From: an uncultured Xanthomonas sp. | Lineage (GTDB): Bacteria > Pseudomonadota > Gammaproteobacteria > Xanthomonadales > Xanthomonadaceae | Reading direction: 5' to 3' | Length of the DNA stretch: 64,000 nt | NCBI GenBank assembly: GCA_943912265.1 | Contig: CALTTS010000001.1 | Span: 1-64,000 of the forward strand | Part shown: one piece after another, positions 1 to 8,468 of the stretch | Position numbering within the stretch: position 1 is the stretch's first letter | How the letters are laid out: every line of letters starts with the position of its first letter | The notes under the pieces: generated by a model | The model's input: the letters and a program-made list of their open reading frames with translations, nothing else | What the model was told of the DNA's origin: nothing | Database searches by the model: none | Made by a program: the position numbers and the translations under genes

Positions 1-497
1 CGAGGACGGGTCAGGGCGTCGCCGGGCGATTCGGGAGCGGTGAAGCGGGATCGGCTTGCGCGGCCTGCCACGCGGGTCCGGCGAACGCTTGGCGCGCCGG
101 GCCGGTCCGAGACGAGGGCATGCGCCCCTGTATGGCTTCGATGAGGCCGCGTATCGGCGTGCAGTCATTGCCAGATGTCCGGTGCATCGTGACGCGCCGG
201 ATTCGGGCCGGGCCGGTGGAGTCTCTCCCGGCTCCGGTGGAGCGAGGGCGGCATCGGCAGGCGATGGGCCATGCCGCCCGTCGAGCCCGGGCTCATGAGC
301 TTCAGGCGCCATGACGGTGGCGGCAGCGGCAGCGCCGCCCGCCACTGCGGGGATGGCATCGCTTCCGCCACGCGCGGCCGCGTTTCGCCGCGATCGTTTC
401 CCTGCCGGCAAGACAGCATCGCGCTGGACGCTGGACCGGGCTTCATGAAGCCTGTGCGAGAATCCGGGCACGACCAAGGCGGCGCTCCGCCCAGCTG
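1..497. other. Left-edge region with no supported gene
   Basis: I see no convincing gene in the first ~0.5 kb. The open frames here (56-298, 120-314 and 271-498 on the plus strand, plus a long minus-strand frame running into the next gene) have arginine/proline-rich, low-complexity translations typical of chance frames in GC-rich DNA. They show no recognisable domain. The region may hold the promoter of the dsbC-like gene and the upstream flank of a gene outside the window. Confidence 0.5.
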
Positions 498-512
498 ATG
501 ACAGGTTTTCCC

Positions 513-1346
513 ATGTCCCGAATCCTCGTAGCCGCGCTGTTCGGCGCGGTCAGCCTGACCGCCTGCGCCCAGTCCCAGGCGCCCGCATCCGCCGCGCAGG
601 TTCCCGCGCCGCCGTCGGCGACGCCGGCCGCGCCGGTCGATGCCGGCCCGGTCGCCGGCGCCACTCCGGAGGAACGGGTGCGCAACGCGCTGGCCCGGCT
701 CGATCCGAAGTTCAAGCCGAACTACGTCGGCGCCGCGCCGTTCGCCGGTTTCCGCGAGGTGCTGGTCGGCGGCCAGGTGCTGTACGTGTCCGACGACGGC
801 CGCTACCTGCTGCAGGCCCAGCCGTTCGACCTGCAGACGCGCAGCTTCGCCGCCAGCGAGGGCCTGCTGGCCTACCGCCGCAAGCTGCTGGCGACCGCGC
901 CGGTGGCCGACCGCATCGTGTTCGCCCCGCCGGCCCCGAAGTACGTCATCAGCGTGTTCACCGACATCGAATGCGGCTACTGCCGCAAGCTGCACAGCGA
1001 GATCGCCGAGCTGAACCGGCGCGGCATCGCGGTCGAATACCTCGCCTATCCGCGCATGGGCCTGGGCAGCCAGGACTACAAGGACATGGTGTCGGTGTGG
1101 TGCGCGGCGGACCGCCGCAAGGCCCTGACCGATGCCAAGAACGACCGCCCGGTGCCGGCCAAGAGCTGCACCACGCCGGTCAACATGCAGTACGCGCTGG
1201 GCGAGCAGCTCGGCGTCAACGGCACCCCGGCGATCTATGCCGCCGACGGCACCCAGCTCGGCGGCTACCTGCCGCCGGACAAGATGCTCGAAGCCCTGCA
1301 GAAGCTCGGCCCGGCCGCGGCCGGCGCTGCCGTCGGCAGCCCGTGA
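513..1346 (+). CDS. dsbC: DsbC-like thiol:disulfide isomerase, predicted lipoprotein
   Basis: Periplasmic disulfide isomerase of the DsbC/DsbG family, about 277 aa (E. coli DsbC is about 236). The thioredoxin fold carries the active site ECGYCRKLH, with cysteines near residues 154 and 157. It also has the cis-proline segment NGTPAI and a second cysteine pair in the C-terminal domain (VWCAA and AKSC), as in DsbC. The N-terminus is a short lipoprotein signal ending in LTAC (Cys about 18) followed by A-Q, then an Ala/Pro-rich linker. This would anchor the protein to a membrane, whereas classical DsbC is soluble. I chose ATG 513 because ACAGG lies just upstream; an in-frame ATG at 498 would extend the signal by five residues. 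Function is inferred by family. Confidence 0.9.
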   Translation: MSRILVAALFGAVSLTACAQSQAPASAAQVPAPPSATPAAPVDAGPVAGATPEERVRNALARLDPKFKPNYVGAAPFAGFREVLVGGQVLYVSDDGRYLLQAQPFDLQTRSFAASEGLLAYRRKLLATAPVADRIVFAPPAPKYVISVFTDIECGYCRKLHSEIAELNRRGIAVEYLAYPRMGLGSQDYKDMVSVWCAADRRKALTDAKNDRPVPAKSCTTPVNMQYALGEQLGVNGTPAIYAADGTQLGGYLPPDKMLEALQKLGPAAAGAAVGSP

Positions 1347-1393
1347 CGCGCGCCTGAGCGGGCGGGCGGAGCCGGTGCCGCGCCGGCTTCGCT

Positions 1394-1399
1394 TACAAT
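1394..1399 (+). promoter_or_regulatory. Candidate -10 element for purL
   Basis: TACAAT lies about 30 nt before the purL start. No good -35 hexamer is visible at 16-18 nt, so this rests on the -10 match and its position alone. Confidence 0.35.
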
Positions 1400-1430
1400 G
1401 GAGGGCCGTTCCTCACACGGTTCTCCGGAC

Positions 1431-4400
1431 ATGATCGTCCTCGAGGGCGCCAGCGCCCTGTCGCCGTTCCGTCGAGCCCGGCTCGAATCCCGTCTGCAAT
1501 CCGCCGCGCCCGGTCTGGGCATCGCCGGCGCCTGGTGGATCTATTTCGTCCAGCCGCAGCCGGGGCAATCGCCCGACGCGGCCGCGCTGGCGCGCATCCT
1601 GCAGGCGCAGGCCGGCAGCACGCCGCTCGCCGGGGGCGCCTCGAGCCGCTTCGTGGTGCCGCGGCTGGGCACGCGCTCGCCGTGGTCGAGCAAGGCCACC
1701 GAACTGCTGGCCGGTGCCGGCCTGCCGGTGGCGCGGGTGGAACGCGGCCTGCGCATCGACCTGACCGGCTGGCCCGACGACGAAGCCGCGCGCAAGGCGG
1801 TCGCCAGACTGCTGCACGACCCGATGACCCAGTCGCTGCTGGACAGCGCCGATGCCGCCCGGGCGCTGTTCGCCGCGCCGGCGCGCAAGCCGCTGGAACG
1901 CATCGCGCTGGACGGGCTGGAAGGCGCCAACAAGCGCCTGGGCCTGGCGCTGGCGCAGGACGAGATCGACTACCTGCGCATGCGCTATGCCGAGCTGGGC
2001 CGCGAGCCGTCGGACGTCGAACTGATGATGTTCGCGCAGGCCAACTCCGAGCACTGCCGGCACAAGATCTTCAACGCCAGCTGGACCATCGACGGGCAGG
2101 AGCAGGACCGCTCGCTGTTCCGGATGATCAAGAACACCCATCAGAAGACCCCGCAGCACACCTTGAGCGCCTACAGCGACAACGCGGCGGTGATCGAAGG
2201 TGAACCGGCGGCGCGTTACCGCCCGGATCCGGCCACCGGCCAGTACCGCAGCGAGGCGGTGGTACCCAGCGCGTTCCAGATCAAGGTGGAAACCCACAAC
2301 CACCCGACCGCCATCGCGCCGTTCCCGGGCGCCTCCACCGGTGCCGGCGGCGAGATCCGCGACGAGGGCGCCACCGGTCGCGGCGGCAAGCCCAAGGCCG
2401 GCCTGACCGGGTTTTCGGTGTCGCACCTGCGCATCCCGGCCTTGCCGCAGCCGTGGGAGGCGCCGCGCGCGCTGAACCCGCGCATGGCGCCGGCGCTGGA
2501 GATCATGCTCGACGGCCCGCTCGGGGGCGCCGCGTTCAACAACGAGTTCGGCAGGCCCAACCTGCTGGGCTATTTCCGCAGCTTCGAGCTGCCGGAAGAC
2601 GGCATCGTCCGCGCCTACGACAAGCCGATCATGCTGGCCGGCGGCCTCGGCGCGATCGACCGGGTGCAGGTGGACAAGATCAAGCTGCGGCCGGGCGACG
2701 CGGTGATCGTGCTTGGCGGCCCGGCGATGCTGATCGGCCTGGGCGGCGGCGCGGCCAGTTCGGTGGCCTCGGGCGAAAGTGCCGAGGACCTCGATTTCGC
2801 CAGCGTGCAGCGCGACAACCCGGAGATGGAGCGGCGCTGCCAGGAAGTGATCGACCGCTGCGTGGCGATGGGCGAAGGCAACCCCATCCACTTCTTCCAC
2901 GACGTCGGCGCCGGCGGCCTGTCCAACGCCATCCCCGAGCTGCTGCACGACTCCGGCGTCGGTGGCGTCATCGACTTGGGCAAGGTGCCCAGCGACGACC
3001 CGTCGCTGTCGCCGCTGGAACTGTGGTGCAACGAGTCGCAGGAGCGCTACGTGCTCGGCATCCCGGCCGCGCGGCTGCAGGAATTCGCCGACATCTGCGC
3101 GCGCGAGCGCTGCCCGTTCGCCGCCGTCGGCGTGGCCACCGCCGAGGAGCGGCTGGTGGTGGCTTACGGCGCCACGCCGGGCCACCTGCCGGCCGACCCG
3201 GCGATCGACCTGCCGATGGACGTGCTGTTCGGCAAGCCGCCGAAGATGCACCGCGACGCCGCGCATCCGCCCGCGCCGCGCTGGCCGGCGCTGCGGACCG
3301 ATGCGCTGGACCTGCGCGAGGCCGGCCTGCGCGTGCTGGCGCATCCCACCGTCGCGTCCAAGAGCTTCCTGGTCACCATCGGCGACCGCAGCGTCGGCGG
3401 GCTGACCGCGCGCGAGCAGATGATCGGCCCGTGGCAGCTGCCGCTGGCCGACTGCGCGATCACCCTGGCCGGCTTCGACACCTTCGCCGGCGAGACCATG
3501 GCGATCGGCGAGCGCGCCCCGCTGGCGCTGCTGGATTCGGCCGCCGCCGCGCGCATGGCGGTGGGCGAGGCGATCACCAACCTGTGCGCCGCGCCGGTGG
3601 AGGCGCTGGACACGGTCAAGCTGTCGGCCAACTGGATGGCCGCCTGCGGCCACCCCGGCGAGGACGCGCGGCTGTTCGACGCGGTCAGGGCGGTGGGCAT
3701 GGAACTGTGCCCGGCGCTGGAGGTCAGCATCCCGGTCGGCAAGGATTCGCTGTCGATGCAGGCGCAATGGCAGGCCGGCGGCGCGACCCGCCAGTCGGTC
3801 TCGCCGGTGTCGCTGGTGGTCACGGCCTTCGCGCCGGTGGCCGACGCGCGCACCCAGCTGACCCCGCTGCTGGACCGCGAGCAGGACGGCGAGCTGTGGC
3901 TGATCGGCCTCGGCGCCGGCAAGCAGCGCCTGGGCGGTTCGGTGCTGGCGCAGGTGCATGCCGGCGACGCGGCGCTGCCGGCCTTCGGCGGCGAGGTGCC
4001 CGATCTGGACGACCCGGAACGGCTGCGCAATTTCTTCGCGCTGATCCGCGAGGCGCGCGACCAGGGCCTGTTGCGCGCCTACCACGACCGCAGCGACGGC
4101 GGCGCGTTCGCGGCGCTGTGCGAGATGGCCTTCGCCTCGCGGCGCGGGCTGGACATCGTGCTCGACGCCTGGGGCGAGGACCCGTTCCGCACCCTGTTCA
4201 ACGAGGAACTCGGCGCCATCGTGCAGGTGGCCGACGAGGACCGCGCCGCGTTCGCCGACCTGGTCGAGCGCCACGCGCTGACCGAATGCACGCAGCGCAT
4301 CGCCCGCCCGACCACGGCGGCCAAGGTGCGGGTCCGGCTTGGCGCCGACACGCTGGCCGAGTGGAGCTGGCAGGCGCTGTTCGACGCCTGGTGGTCGGTG

Positions 4401-5312
4401 AGCCACGCGATGCAGACACTGCGCGACAACCCGGACAGCGCCGACGAGGAGCGCGAGCTCGCGCGCGATTTCGCCGCGCCCGGGCTGAAGCCGAAGCTGG
4501 GCTTCGATCCGGCCGAGGACGTGGCCGCGCCGTTCATCGCCACCGGCGCGCGGCCGAAGGTGGCGATCCTGCGCGAGCAGGGCGTCAACGGCCAGATCGA
4601 GATGGCCCATGCGTTCGAGCGCGCCGGCTTCGACGCCTTCGACGTGCACATGAGCGACCTGATCGCCGGGCGCGCGGACCTGGCCGGTTTCCGCGGCCTG
4701 GCCGCCTGCGGCGGTTTCAGCTACGGCGACGTGCTCGGCGCCGGCCGCGGCTGGGCGACCTCGATCCTCGAACGGCCGGCGCTGCGGGCGATGTTCGAGG
4801 CCTTCTTCGCCCGCGCCGACAGCTTCGCCCTGGGCGTGTGCAACGGCTGCCAGATGCTCAGCCAGCTCAAGCCGATCATCCCCGGCGCGGAAAGCTGGCC
4901 GCGCTTCCTGCGCAACCGCAGCGAGCAGTTCGAGGCGCGCACCGCACTGCTGGAAGTGGTGGATTCGCCGTCGATCTTCCTGCGCGGCATGGAAGGTTCG
5001 CGCATCCCGGTGGCGGTGGCGCACGGCGAAGGCCGCGCCGAGTTCGACGGTGCCGTGGACCGGGCCGCCGCGCGCGTCGCGCTGCGCTACGTCGATGGCG
5101 ACGGCCATGCGACCGAGCGCTACCCGCTCAACCCCAACGGTTCGCCCGGGGGCATCACCGGCCTGACCACCGACGACGGCCGGGTGACGATCCTGATGCC
5201 GCACCCGGAGCGCACCCCGCGCACGCTCAACCTGAGCTGGCACCCGTCCGGCTGGGGCGAGGATGCGCCGTGGCTGCGGATGTTCCGCAACGCGCGGGTC
5301 TGGGCCGACTGA
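1431..5312 (+). CDS. purL: Phosphoribosylformylglycinamidine synthase
   Basis: Large single-chain FGAM synthase of purine biosynthesis, converting FGAR, glutamine and ATP to FGAM. At about 1293 aa it matches the gammaproteobacterial form (E. coli about 1295). The N-terminal region and two AIRS-like ATP-binding halves are recognisable, including the segments ANSEHCRHKIF, ETHNHPTAI and GGAAFNNEFG. The C-terminal glutamine amidotransferase has its nucleophile in GVCNGCQML and a late PHPERT segment. I chose the internal ATG 1431 (MIVLEG) because homologues begin this way; an upstream in-frame ATG at 1398 overlaps the candidate -10. The following glycosyltransferase gene starts 14 bp downstream. 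Confidence 0.97.
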   Translation: MIVLEGASALSPFRRARLESRLQSAAPGLGIAGAWWIYFVQPQPGQSPDAAALARILQAQAGSTPLAGGASSRFVVPRLGTRSPWSSKATELLAGAGLPVARVERGLRIDLTGWPDDEAARKAVARLLHDPMTQSLLDSADAARALFAAPARKPLERIALDGLEGANKRLGLALAQDEIDYLRMRYAELGREPSDVELMMFAQANSEHCRHKIFNASWTIDGQEQDRSLFRMIKNTHQKTPQHTLSAYSDNAAVIEGEPAARYRPDPATGQYRSEAVVPSAFQIKVETHNHPTAIAPFPGASTGAGGEIRDEGATGRGGKPKAGLTGFSVSHLRIPALPQPWEAPRALNPRMAPALEIMLDGPLGGAAFNNEFGRPNLLGYFRSFELPEDGIVRAYDKPIMLAGGLGAIDRVQVDKIKLRPGDAVIVLGGPAMLIGLGGGAASSVASGESAEDLDFASVQRDNPEMERRCQEVIDRCVAMGEGNPIHFFHDVGAGGLSNAIPELLHDSGVGGVIDLGKVPSDDPSLSPLELWCNESQERYVLGIPAARLQEFADICARERCPFAAVGVATAEERLVVAYGATPGHLPADPAIDLPMDVLFGKPPKMHRDAAHPPAPRWPALRTDALDLREAGLRVLAHPTVASKSFLVTIGDRSVGGLTAREQMIGPWQLPLADCAITLAGFDTFAGETMAIGERAPLALLDSAAAARMAVGEAITNLCAAPVEALDTVKLSANWMAACGHPGEDARLFDAVRAVGMELCPALEVSIPVGKDSLSMQAQWQAGGATRQSVSPVSLVVTAFAPVADARTQLTPLLDREQDGELWLIGLGAGKQRLGGSVLAQVHAGDAALPAFGGEVPDLDDPERLRNFFALIREARDQGLLRAYHDRSDGGAFAALCEMAFASRRGLDIVLDAWGEDPFRTLFNEELGAIVQVADEDRAAFADLVERHALTECTQRIARPTTAAKVRVRLGADTLAEWSWQALFDAWWSVSHAMQTLRDNPDSADEERELARDFAAPGLKPKLGFDPAEDVAAPFIATGARPKVAILREQGVNGQIEMAHAFERAGFDAFDVHMSDLIAGRADLAGFRGLAACGGFSYGDVLGAGRGWATSILERPALRAMFEAFFARADSFALGVCNGCQMLSQLKPIIPGAESWPRFLRNRSEQFEARTALLEVVDSPSIFLRGMEGSRIPVAVAHGEGRAEFDGAVDRAAARVALRYVDGDGHATERYPLNPNGSPGGITGLTTDDGRVTILMPHPERTPRTLNLSWHPSGWGEDAPWLRMFRNARVWAD

Positions 5313-5326
5313 GCCACGGCACGGGC

Positions 5327-6199
5327 ATGGGCACGGGCGAGCTGCCGGTTGTGCTGGTGCCGGTCGGCAGCGACGAGGATGCGCTCGACGCCGCCCTCGC
5401 GGCGCTGGATGCCGGTACCCCCGCCGGCACCCGCGTCTGGCTGGCCGACGACGCCGGCAGCGGCCCGCGCGGGCAGGTGATCGCCGAGCGCTGGCAGCAG
5501 CGCACGCGGCTGCAAGCGGCCTACACCCGGCGCACGCGCCGGCTCGGCGAAGTGGCGCATCTGGACGAAATGCTGCGCGCCTGCGCGGGCGCCGATGTGG
5601 CCGTGCTGGCGCCCGATGCGCAGCCCTTGCCCGGCTGGCTCGGGCAACTGGCCGATTGTCTGGCGCGCGACCCGTCGATCGGCACCGCCACGCCGTGGAG
5701 CAACGTCGGCGAAACCGTGGCATGGCCGCAGCTAGGCGACCTCAATCCGCTTCCCGACGACCGCGAGCGCCTGGCCGAGGCCTGTGCCGCGCTGGCCCCG
5801 TTGCACCCCGAGTTGCCCAATGCGGTGAGCCATGCGGTCGTGCTGCGCGGGCGTGCCCTGCAGGTGGCCGGCAGCCTCGATGCGGAAAGCTGCGGCTCGT
5901 GGTATGCGGCATTGGTGGACCTGTCGCTGCGGCTGGCCGGGCACGGTTGGCGCAATGCCCTGTGCGAAACGGCCTTCGTCGCATGCCGGGACGAAGCGCG
6001 TCCTGCCGACGGCGACCAGGACCTGCTTGCCGCACGCTGGCCGGCCTGGCATGCGCGCTTGGCCGGCTTCCTGATGGACGACCCGCTGCGCGCACGCCGC
6101 GGCGAGTTGCGCGAATGCATGGCCGCGCTGGCCGCGCAAGGGCTGCAGCGCGACATGTTCGCCGTCGACGAAGGCATGCCCGGCGAGGGCCGGCAATGA
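5327..6199 (+). CDS. Glycosyltransferase-like protein (family 2-like, atypical)
   Basis: About 290 aa. The N-terminus (VVLVPVGSDEDALDAAL) resembles the first strand and helix of GT-A/family 2 glycosyltransferases. An APDAQPLPGWL segment resembles the acceptor-side region that follows the DxD motif in that family. A canonical DxD is not obvious, so catalytic competence is uncertain. The gene starts 14 bp after purL and overlaps the next glycosyltransferase by 4 bp (ATGA), so the two are probably translationally coupled and act on the same glycan. The substrate cannot be told from sequence. Confidence 0.65.
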   Translation: MGTGELPVVLVPVGSDEDALDAALAALDAGTPAGTRVWLADDAGSGPRGQVIAERWQQRTRLQAAYTRRTRRLGEVAHLDEMLRACAGADVAVLAPDAQPLPGWLGQLADCLARDPSIGTATPWSNVGETVAWPQLGDLNPLPDDRERLAEACAALAPLHPELPNAVSHAVVLRGRALQVAGSLDAESCGSWYAALVDLSLRLAGHGWRNALCETAFVACRDEARPADGDQDLLAARWPAWHARLAGFLMDDPLRARRGELRECMAALAAQGLQRDMFAVDEGMPGEGRQ

Positions 6200-7035
6200 A
6201 CACGGACTCGCGCGACATCGCGGCGGTCGTCGTCACCCACCAGAGTGCGTCCACGCTGGATGCCTGCCTGCGGTGCCTGCGTGGTGCCGAGGGCGTGGCG
6301 CAGATTCGCGTGGTCGACAATGCCTCCACCGACGACACGCTCGACATCGTGCTGCGCCACGCCACCGCCGACCCGCGCGTGCATTTCATCGCCAACCCGG
6401 ACAACCCCGGTTTCGCCGTGGCGTGCAACCAGGGCGCGGCGGATTCGTCGGCGCGCTGGCTGGCCTTCGTCAATCCGGACCTGATGGTGGAAGCCGACAC
6501 GCTGGCCTGTCTGCGCATGCAGGCAAAAGCGTTGGGGCCGTGCCTGCTCGGCGTCGATCTGATCGGCGAGGATGGCGTGCACGATGCCGCCGCGCGTCGC
6601 CGCGACCCGGATTTTGCCGCGATGCTGCGTTCGCCCGCCGCGCGCCGTCTGGAGCTGCCGTCGGACGGCACGCCGCTGCAGCGCGTGGACGCGGTGTCCG
6701 GCGCGTTGATGCTGCTGCCGCGCGACCTGTTCCTGCGCTTGCACGGCTTCGACGAAGGCTACCGCCTGCACGCCGAGGACCTGGACCTGTGCCGGCGCGC
6801 GCGCATGTCCGGGGCCGAGGTCGCCATCGCCAACGGGCTGTGCGTGCGCCATGTGCGCGGTGTGTCCAGCCGTTCGCGGCCGGTGTTCGTCGAGTTCCAC
6901 AAGCATCGCGGGCTGTGGCGCTATTTCCGCAAGTTCGAGGCTGCGCGGCGAGGCGCGGCGACGCGCTGCGCGGTGTGGCTGATGATCTGGGCGCATTTCC
7001 CGCTCGCGGTTGCGAAGGCGCGGCGGCATCGCTGA
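6196..7035 (+). CDS. Glycosyltransferase family 2 (rhamnosyltransferase-like)
   Basis: About 279 aa GT2 enzyme with the GT-A nucleotide-sugar fold. It shows VVVTHQSASTL at the N-terminus, VVDNASTDDTL (typical of the WbbL/rhamnosyl subgroup), NPGFAVACNQG, and NPDLM in the DxD position. Later come FDEGYRLHAEDLDLCRRAR, matching the ED motif, and a basic C-terminus. No signal peptide or clear transmembrane helix is seen, so it is likely cytoplasmic or membrane-associated. It probably adds a deoxyhexose or hexose to a surface polysaccharide. It overlaps the upstream glycosyltransferase by 4 bp. Donor and acceptor are unknown. Confidence 0.85.
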   Translation: MNTDSRDIAAVVVTHQSASTLDACLRCLRGAEGVAQIRVVDNASTDDTLDIVLRHATADPRVHFIANPDNPGFAVACNQGAADSSARWLAFVNPDLMVEADTLACLRMQAKALGPCLLGVDLIGEDGVHDAAARRRDPDFAAMLRSPAARRLELPSDGTPLQRVDAVSGALMLLPRDLFLRLHGFDEGYRLHAEDLDLCRRARMSGAEVAIANGLCVRHVRGVSSRSRPVFVEFHKHRGLWRYFRKFEAARRGAATRCAVWLMIWAHFPLAVAKARRHR

Positions 7036-7074
7036 AGCGCGACCGCGGCACCGCCATGCCGCAGGGCGGTGGAC

Positions 7075-7080
7075 GATAAT
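7075..7080 (+). promoter_or_regulatory. Candidate -10 element for pncB
   Basis: GATAAT (within CGATAATCGG) lies 27 nt before the pncB ATG. The -35 region is poor, so this is a weak call. Confidence 0.3.
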
Positions 7081-7107
7081 CGGGCTTTCCGATCGCGGGC
7101 CCGCGGC

Positions 7108-8295
7108 ATGACCATCAGCTCCCTGCTCGACACCGACCTGTACAAGTTCTCGATGATGCAGGCGGTGCTGCACCAGCATCCGGCCGCGCAAGTGCAGTAC
7201 CGCTTCAAGTGCCGCACGCCGGGCATCGCGTTGGCCGAGCACATCGAGGAAATCTCGGCCGAAATCGATGCCCTGTGCACGCTGCGCTTCACGCCGGCCG
7301 AGCTGGACTACCTGCGCGGGCTGCGCTTCATCAAGCCGGATTTCGTGGATTTCCTCGGCTTGTTCCACCTCGACCGCAAATACCTGAGCCTGCGCCGTTC
7401 CGAGCGCGTGCCGGGCGAGATCGAGCTGGAGATCAACGGGCCGTGGCTGTACACGATCCTGTTCGAAGTGCCGCTGCTGGCCATCGTCAACGAGGTCTGG
7501 TACCGCCACCAGCCGCCGGCCGACGAAGCCGAAGGCCTGCGCCGCCTGCGCGCCAAGATCGCGCTGCTGCGCGACACGGACGGTTTCTCCGATTGCACCA
7601 TCGCCGACTACGGCACCCGCCGGCGGTACTCGCGCGCGTGGCACGAGCAGGTGGCCGACGTGCTGCGACGCGAGCTGGGGCCGCAGTTCGTCGGCACCAG
7701 CAACGTGGACATCGCGCGTCGGCAGGGGCTGACCCCGCTGGGCACGATGGCCCATGAGTGGTTGCAGGCCTTCCAGGCGCTCGGCCCGCGCCTGCGCGAT
7801 TCGCAGGCGGTGGCGCTGGAGGCGTGGGCGCGCGAATACCGTGGCGACCTCGGCATCGCCTTGTCCGACGTGCTCGGCATGGATGCCTTCCTGCGCGATT
7901 TCGACCTGTATTTCTGCAAGCTGTTCGACGGCATGCGCCACGATTCGGGCGACCCGTTCGAGTGGGGCGAGCGCATGCTCGAGCATCTGCGCCGGCACCG
8001 CATCGATCCGCGCACCAAGACGCTGGTGTTCAGCGACCAGCTCGATGTCGAGCGGGTGATGGCGCTGTACGCGCATTTCCGCGGGCGTTGCCGGATCGCC
8101 TTCGGGGTCGGCACCAACCTGACCAACGACCTCGGCCCGACCGCGCTGCAGGCGGTGATCAAGATGACCCGCTGCAACGGCCAGCCGGTGGCCAAGATCA
8201 GCGATTCGCCCGGCAAGACGATGATCGACGACTTGGGCTATCTGGCCTACCTGCGGCAGGTGTTCGGGCTGCCGCCGGTGCCGGAAACGGCCTGA
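7108..8295 (+). CDS. pncB: Nicotinate phosphoribosyltransferase
   Basis: About 395 aa enzyme of NAD salvage, converting nicotinate and PRPP (with ATP) to nicotinate mononucleotide. The start MTISSLLDTDLYKFSMMQAV is diagnostic of the family. GTMAHEW holds the histidine phosphorylated during catalysis, and DSGDPFEWGE, FSDQLD and FGVGTNLTND form the PRPP/phosphate-binding regions. ATG 7108 was chosen over an in-frame start at 7069, which would add 13 unconserved residues. It is the last gene before the cellulose operon, with about 170 nt between. Confidence 0.95.
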   Translation: MTISSLLDTDLYKFSMMQAVLHQHPAAQVQYRFKCRTPGIALAEHIEEISAEIDALCTLRFTPAELDYLRGLRFIKPDFVDFLGLFHLDRKYLSLRRSERVPGEIELEINGPWLYTILFEVPLLAIVNEVWYRHQPPADEAEGLRRLRAKIALLRDTDGFSDCTIADYGTRRRYSRAWHEQVADVLRRELGPQFVGTSNVDIARRQGLTPLGTMAHEWLQAFQALGPRLRDSQAVALEAWAREYRGDLGIALSDVLGMDAFLRDFDLYFCKLFDGMRHDSGDPFEWGERMLEHLRRHRIDPRTKTLVFSDQLDVERVMALYAHFRGRCRIAFGVGTNLTNDLGPTALQAVIKMTRCNGQPVAKISDSPGKTMIDDLGYLAYLRQVFGLPPVPETA

Positions 8296-8383
8296 ATCCC
8301 GACTCGGAGCCATGAAGGAAGGATGGCCCGCGGCGGCACATACGCGATGGAGGCGCCCGCCGGGAGGTGGCGTTGCGATGAAG

Positions 8384-8399
8384 TGTGATTCATGTCACT
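8384..8399 (+). promoter_or_regulatory. CRP/Clp-type binding site before bcsE
   Basis: TGTGA-N6-TCACT, a near-perfect match to the CRP-family palindrome TGTGA-N6-TCACA, flanked by A-rich bases. Its centre is about 8391.5. Xanthomonads encode Clp, a CRP homologue that uses this sequence and is known to be controlled by c-di-GMP. A -10-like TACGAA at 8420-8425 would put the start near 8433 and the site at about -41.5, a class II activator position. An alternative -10 (TAAAAT, 8399-8404) overlaps the site and would imply repression. The site match is direct; regulator and mode are inferred. Confidence 0.7.
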
Positions 8400-8414
8400 A
8401 AAATATGTGTCAGA

Positions 8415-8435
8415 ATTTCTACGAATTGCAGAAAT
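8415..8435. repeat. AT-rich inverted repeat in the bcs leader
   Basis: ATTTCT and AGAAAT form a 6-bp inverted repeat with a 9-nt spacer in an unusually AT-rich stretch between the Clp site and bcsE. It may be a second operator or promoter DNA; it may also be chance. Confidence 0.3.
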
Positions 8436-8468
8436 ACAGGGGTGCGGTCACGGGGTCGCACAACAAAA

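Noticed and set aside
1413..5723. Minus-strand open frame of 1436 codons opposite purL
   Set aside because: Its translation is Arg/Gln/Ala/His-rich without domains. It mirrors the codon bias of purL, a common artefact in GC-rich DNA.
5521..8313. Minus-strand open frame of 930 codons opposite the glycosyltransferases and pncB
   Set aside because: Low-complexity shadow of three well-supported plus-strand genes.
8385..8468. GTG 8385 as start of bcsE
   Set aside because: The codon lies inside the TGTGA-N6-TCACT palindrome, the added residues are not BcsE-like, and ATG 8469/8481 fits the family.
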